Of a stretch of 6,580 nucleotides of DNA, positions 1 through 6,166 are shown one piece after another; within the stretch, counting starts at the first letter, position 1; every line of letters starts with the position of its first letter. Under the pieces are notes generated by a model that worked only from the letters and a program-made list of their open reading frames with translations, did no database searches and was not told the origin of the DNA. This DNA is from Micrococcales bacterium UBA2465 (GTDB lineage: Bacteria; Actinomycetota; Actinomycetes; Actinomycetales; Microbacteriaceae), in contig DDPP01000067.1 in NCBI GenBank assembly GCA_002342255.1, positions 11,116 through 17,695 on the forward strand, given 5' to 3'. The translations under genes were made by a program, and so were the position numbers.

Positions 1-4
1 GCAT

Positions 5-859
5 ATGACCAGTAAAGCCAAGCTAGGTAATCGGAGAATAACCGGCAAAGAGCAGTTCTACACACCTGAACCTCTGGCTCTGAAGCTAACTGAAATACTC
101 TGCTCCTTTGTCCCAAATTTTGCGGAAAGAACAGTGATTGAACCTGCCGGCGGCACTGGCTCTTTTCTCAAAGCAGCCGAAAACTTTGGGGTCACAAATC
201 TGGTCAGTTTTGACATCGAGCCGAAAGCGGCTGGGGTGATTCGCGCTGATTTCCTGGCTGCCGACCTGTCAGGGATAAAAAATGCCATCACCCTATCCAA
301 TCCCCCATTTGGCAGAAACAATTCGCTTAGCATTCCCTTTTTTAATAAAGCAGCTCAAGCCAGCGAATTCATCGCTTTTGTAGTTCCTCGCAGTTGGCGG
401 AAGTGGTCTGTCATCAACCGCTTGGATAGATTTTTTCATCTGATTCATGATGAGGACCTAAATATTGACTATGTCGATGACGCTGGAGATATGGTCTGGC
501 AGAAATCTAGGCTAAACACCTGCTTCCAGATTTGGCAAAAGAAAGAACAAGCTCGAGACTTGGTGAAGGTTTCTGATCACGGTCTGATTTCCAAGTCCGC
601 TCCAGCAGATGCCGACGTTGCCATCACCGTGTTTGGCTACGGCTGCGGCAAGGTAAAGACAAGCTTCGATAGGGTGCCTAACAGCACAGTAATGTTTCTA
701 AAGTTGCATGATAAAAGAGTATTAGCTGCTCTAAATAGAGTTGACTTTAGTAGGTTCTATAAAAACACCGCATACACTGAAGCGTTATCTCTGCAAGAAA
801 TTCGATATTTACTAAATGAAGAAATCCTGGGCGATCCGGGTCTAATCCAAGAAAGATAA
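5..859 (+). CDS. N6-adenine-type DNA methyltransferase (class I SAM-dependent), orphan
   Basis: The 284-residue protein is a probable DNA adenine methyltransferase that transfers a methyl group from SAM to adenine N6. Visible motifs, in the gamma-class-like order X-I-IV: EQFYTPEPLA (about 17-26, motif X-like), VIEPAGGTGSF (44-54, SAM-binding motif I), an acidic residue after a beta strand in SFDIEP (68-73, motif II), and the catalytic NPPF (99-102, motif IV). The part after about residue 180 matches no domain I recognise and may be a short target-recognition tail. No restriction endonuclease gene is visible beside it, so it looks like an orphan enzyme. Only four bases precede the ATG, so the ribosome binding site cannot be judged and an upstream extension is not excluded; the motif X position suggests the N-terminus is complete. 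The last third (about 690-840) is clearly more AT-rich than the start. An RNA or protein substrate is less likely but possible. Family call fairly sure; exact target unknown. Confidence 0.8.
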   Translation: MTSKAKLGNRRITGKEQFYTPEPLALKLTEILCSFVPNFAERTVIEPAGGTGSFLKAAENFGVTNLVSFDIEPKAAGVIRADFLAADLSGIKNAITLSNPPFGRNNSLSIPFFNKAAQASEFIAFVVPRSWRKWSVINRLDRFFHLIHDEDLNIDYVDDAGDMVWQKSRLNTCFQIWQKKEQARDLVKVSDHGLISKSAPADADVAITVFGYGCGKVKTSFDRVPNSTVMFLKLHDKRVLAALNRVDFSRFYKNTAYTEALSLQEIRYLLNEEILGDPGLIQER

Positions 860-862
860 GTT

Positions 863-2677
863 ATGAGCATGATGGGCGGGTCTCGTCGCAGACCGGGTAA
901 AGACTCTGGACCTAAGGCTAAGTTCAATCAGTTAGTTCCATACATGAAGGAACAGCGTGGGCTGTTAATTATTGCGGTGATATTTTCATTACTTGGAGCC
1001 GGAGTCAACCTGGCTCAACCGCTGGTGGTCGGGCAGATAATTAGTGCAGTTCAAAATAACCATGATGTGCTGCCTTTAGGTATAGCCCTGCTAGTTATCA
1101 CCTTGCTATCGGCAGTCACCAGCGGTGCTATGTATTTAGTTCTGGCTAAAGCGGGTGAAGGTGTAGTTTTTTCTGCACGCAAGAAACTATCCACCCGATT
1201 GCTAAGACTTCGGATTCAGGAGTATGACCTTCGCAGAACCGGGGACCTGGTTTCCAGAGTTGGTTCTGATACCACTTTGCTCAGAGCTGCTCTGACACAA
1301 GGCCTCATTGATGGAGCCGGTGGAGCACTTATATTTGTTGGCTCAGTAATAGCCATGGCATTCATCGACTGGCTGCTGCTAGTTCTAACTCTGATCATGA
1401 TTGCTGTTGCGGTGGCTGCAATTGGTCTAACCTCCAGAAGGATTCGCGCCGCTACCACCAAGGCCCAAGAAAGAGTTGGTAACATGTCGGCGGCCGTTGA
1501 GCGAGCCCTTTCGGCCGTGCGCACCATAAGAGCAGCTCGAGCAGAGACTCGAGAATCAGAACAAATAGAAGAAGATGCCAAACATGCCTATAGCCAAGGT
1601 GTGAAGATTGCTGTGATCAACGCCTGGGTAACACCTATCGGTGGACTGGCTGCCAACGGCGCATTCATCGTTGTTCTGGGTGTTGGTGGATACCGAGTTG
1701 CCACCGGTCAGACTGAGGTGGCTAATCTGATTACTTTCATCTTGCTGATGTTCCTGATGATACGTCCAGTTGGACAATTCTTTGGAGCATACACTTCGGT
1801 TCAGTCAGCTCTCGGTGCATTGGCTCGTATTCAAGAAATACTCGATATCCCGCTAGAAGATACCGATGTTGAAAGATCGCAACCTTCAAAACGAAAGGCA
1901 GTGAATTCAACTGCAATTGAGTTCCGCAAAGTTAAATTCGCCTATCCAGCCAGACCAGAAACTTCTGAGTCAGGTGAGATTACCTCTTCTGAACCTAAAG
2001 AAATTTTGAAAGGGGTTTCGTTCAAAATTGAACGAGGCACCAGAGTGGCAATAGTTGGTCCTTCTGGTGCAGGTAAATCGACGCTACTTAGTTTGGTTGA
2101 GCGCTTCTATGAGCCAACAGCTGGCGAAATATTGCTAGATGGTCAACCAGTTAGATCGCTGAGCCGATCAGATTTGCGAGCACAAATTGGCTATGTCGAA
2201 CAGGATGCTCCAGTTCTTGCTGGTTCGATTAGAGACAATCTCCTGATTGGTGCTCCTGATGCAAATGAGAAAGATCTAAGGAGAGTTTTAGCTGAAGTAA
2301 ATCTAACCGCTGTCTTAAAGCGAGATAAGCGCGGATTAGATGCTGAAGTTGGTGAACAGGGAATTATGCTCTCTGGCGGTGAACGACAAAGATTAGCAAT
2401 TGCCCGAACACTTCTTTCAGCACCACCGATTTTGCTGCTTGACGAATCCACGTCATCTTTAGACGGCCTTAATGAGCAGCGAATGCGAGAAGCTATTGAT
2501 GCGGTGGCTAAGAACCGAACCCTGATAGTTATCGCCCACCGGCTTTCCACTGTGGTAGACAGCGATCAAATCATCGTTCTAGAATCTGGAAAAGTGATTG
2601 GCTCTGGAACCCACAAACAATTGCTCCGCTCAACACCTTTATATAGGGAATTAGCCGCAACCCAAATGCTTGATTAG
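863..2677 (+). CDS. ABC exporter half-transporter (fused membrane and ATPase domains)
   Basis: The 604-residue protein has the MsbA/LmrA-type architecture: an N-terminal six-helix membrane domain (hydrophobic stretches near 33-55, 70-94, 152-190, 250-275 and 285-305) followed by a nucleotide-binding domain. ATPase motifs are all intact: A-loop Tyr361 in AYPARP, Walker A GPSGAGKST (399-407, Lys405), Q-loop Gln447, signature LSGGE (503-507), Walker B ILLLDE (523-528, catalytic Glu528), D-loop SSLD (531-534) and switch His559. It should work as a homodimer or with an unseen partner, exporting a lipid, drug or peptide; the substrate cannot be read from sequence. A polar insertion of about a dozen residues (366-379) sits between the A-loop and the next core strand. 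The basic N-terminus (SRRRPGK) precedes the first helix. The start lies 3 bases after the methyltransferase stop, with GAAAG as a weak ribosome site, suggesting co-transcription or coupling. ATG codons at 869 and 872 are alternative starts. Length is normal for the family. Confidence 0.93.
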   Translation: MSMMGGSRRRPGKDSGPKAKFNQLVPYMKEQRGLLIIAVIFSLLGAGVNLAQPLVVGQIISAVQNNHDVLPLGIALLVITLLSAVTSGAMYLVLAKAGEGVVFSARKKLSTRLLRLRIQEYDLRRTGDLVSRVGSDTTLLRAALTQGLIDGAGGALIFVGSVIAMAFIDWLLLVLTLIMIAVAVAAIGLTSRRIRAATTKAQERVGNMSAAVERALSAVRTIRAARAETRESEQIEEDAKHAYSQGVKIAVINAWVTPIGGLAANGAFIVVLGVGGYRVATGQTEVANLITFILLMFLMIRPVGQFFGAYTSVQSALGALARIQEILDIPLEDTDVERSQPSKRKAVNSTAIEFRKVKFAYPARPETSESGEITSSEPKEILKGVSFKIERGTRVAIVGPSGAGKSTLLSLVERFYEPTAGEILLDGQPVRSLSRSDLRAQIGYVEQDAPVLAGSIRDNLLIGAPDANEKDLRRVLAEVNLTAVLKRDKRGLDAEVGEQGIMLSGGERQRLAIARTLLSAPPILLLDESTSSLDGLNEQRMREAIDAVAKNRTLIVIAHRLSTVVDSDQIIVLESGKVIGSGTHKQLLRSTPLYRELAATQMLD

Positions 2678-2740
2678 CATTTAGTTGCCTGAACCGTGCT
2701 CGAACAATACGCGTCTGAAAACTTATCTCAAGCTATCTAG

Positions 2741-2782
2741 CCCTAAAAAAGAACCAGTTCTAGAGCGCGGGTAGGGGTTTTT
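2741..2782 (+). terminator. Weak intrinsic terminator candidate after the ABC exporter gene
   Basis: CCCTA (2741-2745) can pair with TAGGG (2772-2776), and inside it AGAAC (2750-2754) pairs with GTTCT (2757-2761). A run of five T (2778-2782) follows. The outer stem is only 5 bp and the two helices are separated by unpaired bases, so this is a marginal hairpin. Its place, about 65 bases after the exporter stop, fits a terminator for the methyltransferase-exporter pair. Confidence 0.35.
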
Positions 2783-2820
2783 GTCCTTGTGTCCTGAATA
2801 GAGAGGCTTCGCGAGACTAC

Positions 2821-2834
2821 ATTTGGTCGCAAAT
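2821..2834. repeat. Short inverted repeat ATTTG-GTCG-CAAAT
   Basis: Two perfect 5-base arms flank a 4-base centre. It could be an operator half-site pair or a small RNA hairpin, but arms this short occur by chance. No gene start is close to it on either strand. Confidence 0.2.
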
Positions 2835-2874
2835 GCCCACATTCTAGACTCAAAGTCATGGCGTGGAATTCACT

Positions 2875-3057
2875 TTATGCTCTCGGTGCCCCAGTTCTGG
2901 CCCGAAATAGAGCCAAACTCCCCCAATCCAGAGGATTCAACTCATAAGGCACCTTAGTCGGAATCGAATCGGCGGCGTTGGCGAACACCTTCCCCAAGAA
3001 AGGCGCATAGACGCCACAAATCTGTGAGAAACTAGTTTTCAAGAGGTTTTTAGACCA
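2875..3057 (-). pseudogene. Possible decayed 3' end of an unidentified gene
   Basis: On the minus strand a frame stays open for about 60 codons from just after a TGA (3058-3060) to a TAA (2875-2877). It has no ATG or GTG near its beginning, only a TTG with no ribosome site. The translation includes the plausible protein-like pieces VYAPFLGKVFANAADSIP and YELNPLDWGSLALFRART, and its codons (GCC, AAC, GAT, CTG) look more like coding DNA than the flanks. Base composition is GC-richer than on either side. I do not recognise the family. It may be the leftover C-terminus of a deleted gene, or a chance open frame. Confidence 0.25.
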
Positions 3058-3083
3058 TCAGCTATTCAAAGAATGGATTTAGA

Positions 3084-3596
3084 GTGAAGAAATTTATCAT
3101 GCCCATCACCATGGCAGTGGCAGGTATTCTGGCCGTCGCAGTAATCTTTATAAACGTAACAGCGGTGGCTCCGGTGACCTTGAAATTGTTGCGAGTCGAT
3201 GACGTTGCCTACAACCTAAATGGTGGGGACACAATCAAACTTGCTACCGGTGTTGAATCCGTATACGTAGACGCCAGACCAACTGATGGTAATGCTGTAG
3301 TTGAAATTAAGGGAGATAAGAATTTCAAAGAGGGTAAAAACACTCTAAGCATCAAGGTCACTGGGTCAGACGGTAAGAGCAACAAAACATACACAATGAC
3401 TTTGATCATGCCAAAACTTTCAGGTTGGTGCGAATCCAACGCTCAACTAATCAAGACCATCGAAACTAACTGGTCCGACGAGCAAATTTATGGAATACCT
3501 GGCTATGCAGAATTGGGAACTTATGCTTCTCAAATTCGTTCACACACTGACTGCTTCAGCACCTCGCTGGTGAGCGAAGTAAATAAGAATTACTAA
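3084..3596 (+). CDS. Membrane-anchored extracytoplasmic protein with cadherin-like beta-sandwich signature
   Basis: The 170-residue protein begins with two lysines and a hydrophobic segment (about 6-28), a signal anchor or uncleaved signal peptide; the only AxA-type site is followed by proline, which argues against cleavage. Residues about 55-108 follow the pattern of the bacterial cadherin-like beta-sandwich repeat (PF12733 style): strands around VESVYVDARP, a small AVVEIKG strand, EGKNTLSIKV, then the hallmark GSDGKSNKTYTMTL. The C-terminal 60 residues have no recognised domain; two cysteines (116 and 157) could form a disulfide outside the cell. The GTG start is favoured because it gives the KK n-region; the next in-frame start, ATG at 3099, would lose it. 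The ribosome site is weak (GGA at 3075-3077 or so). It converges with folD. A surface-binding or adhesion role is inference; no enzyme motif is visible. Confidence 0.72.
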   Translation: MKKFIMPITMAVAGILAVAVIFINVTAVAPVTLKLLRVDDVAYNLNGGDTIKLATGVESVYVDARPTDGNAVVEIKGDKNFKEGKNTLSIKVTGSDGKSNKTYTMTLIMPKLSGWCESNAQLIKTIETNWSDEQIYGIPGYAELGTYASQIRSHTDCFSTSLVSEVNKNY

Positions 3597-3609
3597 GAAT
3601 TAACCATTT

Positions 3610-3642
3610 AGAGGCTGTCAGTTAATTGAACTGGCAGCCTCT
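3610..3642. terminator. Long hairpin between convergent genes, overlapping the folD stop
   Basis: AGAGGCTGTCAGTT (3610-3623) pairs with AACTGGCAGCCTCT (3629-3642) around a 5-base loop: 14 bp with one T:G wobble on the plus strand. It starts 13 bases after the stop of the upstream plus gene and contains the last FolD codons and its TGA (3618-3620). Neither side has a proper T run, so it is not a textbook intrinsic terminator, but position and stability suggest a shared end for both transcripts or a 3'-end stabiliser. Confidence 0.55.
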
Positions 3643-4490
3643 ACCACATTGCGGACCAACATGGCTCTAGTCATTGGGCCAACTCCACCTGGGTTAGGTG
3701 AAAGATATCCAGCGACTTGCGCAACTCCAGGATCTATATCGCCCAACAACTCAAAACCAGTTGCGGTTTCCACCCTGGTTATGCCGACATCCAAGACAGC
3801 AGCAGCAGGCTTAATCCAAGCTGCTTTTACAAAGTGTGGACTACCCAGGGCAGCAACAACTATGTCAGCGCGTCTAACTGCATCTGGGATGTCTTTTGAC
3901 GATGAGTGTAAAACAGTTACCGTGCTGTCGATACCTTTTTTGGTCAACAAAAAGCCAAGTGGTCTTCCCACAGTTACGCCTCTTCCAATAACGGCAACCT
4001 CGGCTCCTCGGAGTGGAATGTCATAGCGTTCTAAAAGTTCAACTATTCCGGCAGGAGTGCAAGGCAATGGCGAAGTCATTTCCTCACCCCCAGCTAGCAC
4101 CAACTTCCCGAGGTTCAGTGGATGCAATCCATCCGCGTCTTTGTCTGGATCAATCAGTTCCAGCATGTTATTGGTATCAAAACCGAACGGCAGAGGTAGC
4201 TGAACAATGTAACCGGTGACCTCTTTGGCATCATTTAAATCTTTGATGGCGGCTTTTACATCTGCAACGCTGGCCGAGGCGGGCAAATCAATTCGAATGG
4301 AATGGACCCCAACTTCAGCACAATCTCGGTGCTTGCCAGCAACATAAGCATGAGAGCCTGGGTCATCACCGACTAGCAAGGTTCCAAGACCCGGGGTAAT
4401 GCCGCGTTCTTTGAGGGCGATTACCTTTTGAGCTAACTCGGTTTTAATGGTTTTAGCAGTTGCCCTACCATCTAATACAACGGCTACCAA
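3618..4490 (-). CDS. folD: Bifunctional methylene-THF dehydrogenase / methenyl-THF cyclohydrolase
   Basis: FolD oxidises 5,10-methylene-THF with NADP+ and then hydrolyses 5,10-methenyl-THF to 10-formyl-THF, the one-carbon donor for purine synthesis and Met-tRNA formylation; it is a cytosolic dimer. Family marks are intact: YVAGK (49-53) with the catalytic Tyr49 and Lys53, QLPLP (97-101), Asp120 in [14 protein letters not shown] (143-148), the cofactor loop [11 protein letters not shown] (169-179) and the signature PGGVGPMT (267-274). At 290 residues it has the usual length. The TTG start 4 bases after the glyA stop is the only start-type codon before the conserved LDG, and FolD proteins normally begin a few residues ahead of that motif, so the start is well placed. 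No strong ribosome site precedes it, which suggests translational coupling to glyA. It is the second gene of a probable riboswitch-controlled glyA-folD operon. Confidence 0.97.
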   Translation of the reverse strand: MVAVVLDGRATAKTIKTELAQKVIALKERGITPGLGTLLVGDDPGSHAYVAGKHRDCAEVGVHSIRIDLPASASVADVKAAIKDLNDAKEVTGYIVQLPLPFGFDTNNMLELIDPDKDADGLHPLNLGKLVLAGGEEMTSPLPCTPAGIVELLERYDIPLRGAEVAVIGRGVTVGRPLGFLLTKKGIDSTVTVLHSSSKDIPDAVRRADIVVAALGSPHFVKAAWIKPAAAVLDVGITRVETATGFELLGDIDPGVAQVAGYLSPNPGGVGPMTRAMLVRNVVEAASSIN

Positions 4491-4494
4491 CTGT

Positions 4495-5775
4495 TTACCA
4501 GTTCTCTAAGCCGCTGTATAGCGGGAACTCTTGAGTCAATTTCTTAACTCGGTCAGCTAAGACACTGATATCTGGGTTTGGCATCAAAACGTGAGCAATA
4601 ATGTCAGCCACCTCGGTGAACTCTTTATCGCCAAAACCTCTTGTAGCTAAAGCGGGGGTTCCGATTCTCACTCCAGAAGTAACCAGGGCTGGCCTTGGAT
4701 CGTTTGGCACTGAGTTGCGGTTGACGGTGATGCCAACATCGTGAAGCAAATCTTCAGCAGTCTTGCCATCTATTTCTGAATTTCTTAGGTCAACCAAAAC
4801 CAGGTGAACTTCGGTGCCTCCGGTCAAAACATCGACACCATGTGAAAGAACATCAGGCTGCATTAATCTGTCGGCAATGAGTTGAGCTCCGCGAATTGTT
4901 CGCTCTTGACGTTCCTTGAATTCACCTTCCATAGCTGCCTTGAAAGCAACCGCTTTAGCTGCAATCACATGCATCAGTGGTCCACCCTGTTGACCGGGGA
5001 AAACACTTGAGTCAATCTTCTTGGCATATTCTGCTTTGCAAAGAATCAAACCAGATCTTGGTCCAGCAAGAGTTTTGTGCACTGTGGTTGAAACAACATC
5101 GGCAAATGGAACCGGGTTCGGATGGACACCAGCTGCCACCAAGCCAGCAAAATGTGCCATGTCTACCCACAACTTCGCACCAACCTCGTCAGCTATTTTT
5201 CTGAACTCTGCAAAATCAAGATGTCTTGAATATGCCGACCAACCAGCAATTAGCACAGCAGGCTTTACTTCATGGGCACGAGCTCGAACAATATCCATGT
5301 CAATCAAGAAAGTCTCAGGATTAAGACCATAGGCGTGAGCTTCATACATTTTTCCAGAGAAGTTCAATTTCATACCGTGGGTTAGATGACCACCGTGAGC
5401 AAGTTCCAAGCCCAAAATGCGATCGCCTGGATTTGCTAATGCCATCAGCACTGCCGCATTTGCACTAGCACCAGAGTGTGGTTGAACATTTGCATGCTCA
5501 GCTCCGAAAAGTATTTTTGCTCGGTCTCTGGCTAGGTTCTCAGCGATATCCACCGCTTCACAACCACCGTAGTATCGCTTACCTGGGTATCCTTCGGCGT
5601 ATTTATTGGTCAAAACGGAGCCCTGGGCCTCCAGCACCGCTCTAGAGACGAAGTTTTCGCTAGCAATCATCTCTAGGTAATCACGTTGTCTGTCAAGCTC
5701 TGCCTGTAATACCGCGGCTATTTCCGGATCGGTGGCGGCTAGAGCCGAATTGAAGCTGGATGGCATGTTATTCAT
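4495..5775 (-). CDS. glyA: Serine hydroxymethyltransferase
   Basis: GlyA is a PLP enzyme that converts serine plus THF to glycine plus 5,10-methylene-THF, the main entry of one-carbon units. The 426-residue sequence shows the usual SHMT marks: the N-terminal [20 protein letters not shown] block (34-53), [18 protein letters not shown] (56-73), the PLP-contacting SGASAN (101-106), [10 protein letters not shown] (125-134), [11 protein letters not shown] (204-214) with Asp205 and His208, and [14 protein letters not shown] (229-242) with the internal aldimine Lys234. The length matches the family. The ATG at 5775 is chosen because AGGAG lies 7 bases upstream; a second ATG three codons later is too far from it. 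The leader carries a ZTP riboswitch (5803-5876). FolD, 4 bases downstream, uses the methylene-THF that GlyA makes, so the two form a short metabolic operon. Confidence 0.98.
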   Translation of the reverse strand: MNNMPSSFNSALAATDPEIAAVLQAELDRQRDYLEMIASENFVSRAVLEAQGSVLTNKYAEGYPGKRYYGGCEAVDIAENLARDRAKILFGAEHANVQPHSGASANAAVLMALANPGDRILGLELAHGGHLTHGMKLNFSGKMYEAHAYGLNPETFLIDMDIVRARAHEVKPAVLIAGWSAYSRHLDFAEFRKIADEVGAKLWVDMAHFAGLVAAGVHPNPVPFADVVSTTVHKTLAGPRSGLILCKAEYAKKIDSSVFPGQQGGPLMHVIAAKAVAFKAAMEGEFKERQERTIRGAQLIADRLMQPDVLSHGVDVLTGGTEVHLVLVDLRNSEIDGKTAEDLLHDVGITVNRNSVPNDPRPALVTSGVRIGTPALATRGFGDKEFTEVADIIAHVLMPNPDISVLADRVKKLTQEFPLYSGLENW

Positions 5776-5782
5776 TGGGGAA

Positions 5783-5787
5783 CTCCT
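5783..5787 (-). promoter_or_regulatory. glyA Shine-Dalgarno site AGGAG
   Basis: AGGAG reads on the minus strand 7 bases before the ATG at 5775. It is the strongest ribosome site in the window and fixes the glyA start. It lies about 15 bases after riboswitch helix P3, with no T-run terminator in between, so the switch more likely acts on translation than on transcription termination. Confidence 0.8.
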
Positions 5788-5802
5788 ATATGGCTTGGGT
5801 GC

Positions 5803-5876
5803 TTTGGCCCAGGCGCACGACCAAAAATGCCTTCGCTCCCTGATGGAAACCCATCTTTAGCGCCAGTTGCGATAGC
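5803..5876 (-). promoter_or_regulatory. ZTP (pfl-type) riboswitch upstream of glyA-folD
   Basis: Read on the minus strand, the aptamer parts appear in the right order. P1 pairs GCTATCGC (5876-5869) with GCGAAGGC (5836-5829), with one A-A mismatch and one T-G wobble. The conserved block ACTGGCG (5867-5861) follows. P2 is GATGG (5855-5851) and CCATC (5846-5842) closed by GTTT. The conserved GGGAGCG (5840-5834) enters P1. P3 pairs TTTGGTC (5825-5819) with GGCCAAA (5809-5803), and its loop plus 3' strand give the near-invariant CGCCTGGGC. Loop CGCC (5815-5812) can pair with GGCG (5864-5861), the known pseudoknot of this class. ZTP riboswitches bind ZMP or ZTP, which accumulate when 10-formyl-THF is low, and turn on one-carbon genes; glyA and folD are known members of that regulon. 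The expression platform looks translational, since no intrinsic terminator lies between P3 and the ribosome site. Identified by eye from motif and gene context. Confidence 0.9.
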
Positions 5877-5879
5877 CCA

Positions 5880-5922
5880 ATTCTAACCCAGTTGCCATTC
5901 TTGGTCTGAACAGGCCAAAATA
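5880..5922 (-). promoter_or_regulatory. Candidate glyA promoter elements
   Basis: Two -10-like hexamers lie upstream of the riboswitch on the minus strand: TAGAAT (5885-5880) and TATTTT (5922-5917). The first would start transcription at about 5873, inside P1, leaving only the TCGC/GCGA core of that helix. The second would give about 30 bases of leader before the aptamer. Neither has a convincing -35 at normal spacing, so the true promoter is not settled. Confidence 0.2.
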
Positions 5923-6011
5923 GACACTCCAACATGAGGTAAACGTCGTTTTAGCGAATGTTTCATAGGATTTTCTAGGCAAAACGAATATCTTCAAGAA
6001 TGTGAGCAACG

Positions 6012-6137
6012 ATGCAAGTGGTAACTGTTATTGGCATTGCCATGATCGTAGTTGGCATTATTCTTGTCGGTATTTTGGTCTGGCGAGCAGTGGTTTATGG
6101 CAATCGCACCAGGTCGGAGCGGAAACCTTTAGATTAG
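6012..6137 (+). CDS. Small single-pass membrane protein of 41 residues, unknown function
   Basis: An ATG at 6012 opens a 41-codon frame ending in TAG. The product is one hydrophobic helix (about 4-28, rich in Val, Ile and Gly, with a Trp at 24) followed by a short basic tail (residues 25-41, containing RTRSERKP), as expected of a small membrane protein with its C-terminus inside the cell. GAG at 6004-6006, five bases before the ATG, is a weak ribosome site; an in-frame TGA at 6003-6005 rules out any longer start. A strong terminator begins two bases after the stop, which supports a real transcription unit. It is divergent from glyA. A longer overlapping frame from GTG 6002 runs through the terminator and encodes an unlikely His/Trp/Ser-rich peptide, so I reject that one. 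No family recognised. Confidence 0.65.
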   Translation: MQVVTVIGIAMIVVGIILVGILVWRAVVYGNRTRSERKPLD

Positions 6138-6138
6138 A

Positions 6139-6164
6139 AAAAGGCCCTCGATTGAGGGCCTTTT
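6139..6164. terminator. Strong bidirectional intrinsic terminator
   Basis: GGCCCTC (6143-6149) and GAGGGCC (6154-6160) form a perfect GC-rich stem with a GATT loop; flanking AAAA and TTTT extend it to 11 bp and supply the U tract in both directions. It sits between two convergent stops, the small membrane protein (6137) and the surface protein (6167), and can end both transcripts. Confidence 0.93.
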
Positions 6165-6166
6165 CT

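Larger units (their letters stand above)
2678..3083. other. 406-base intergenic region with no confident gene
   Basis: This gap separates the ABC exporter gene from the next plus-strand gene. I find no convincing start-to-stop gene with a ribosome binding site here. The first part (about 2740-2785) holds a weak hairpin followed by a T run. The middle has a short inverted repeat (2821-2834). The part from about 2860 to 3020 is richer in GC than its surroundings and open on the minus strand. A 29-codon plus-strand frame beginning at the ATG at 2859 is antisense to that stretch and has no clear ribosome site. No good promoter for the 3084 gene stands out; TATTCA at 3063-3068 is a weak -10 candidate without a matching -35. 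Confidence 0.6.

Noticed and set aside
1216..1777. Minus-strand frames within the ABC exporter gene
   Set aside because: They are antisense shadows of a clearly coding gene, with biased composition and no ribosome sites.
2859..2948. 29-codon plus-strand frame in the intergenic gap
   Set aside because: No ribosome site, no recognisable product, and it is antisense to a more protein-like minus-strand frame.
3073..3087. Four-codon leader peptide (ATG to TGA) whose stop overlaps the GTG start at 3084
   Set aside because: It has no ribosome site or attenuator-like features, and such short frames are common by chance.
5776..5940. Glycine, SAM or THF riboswitch as alternative for the glyA leader
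   Set aside because: The blocks ACTGGCG, GGGAGCG and CGCCTGGGC with P1, P2 and P3 fit the ZTP class; I saw no glycine-type tandem core or SAM or THF consensus.
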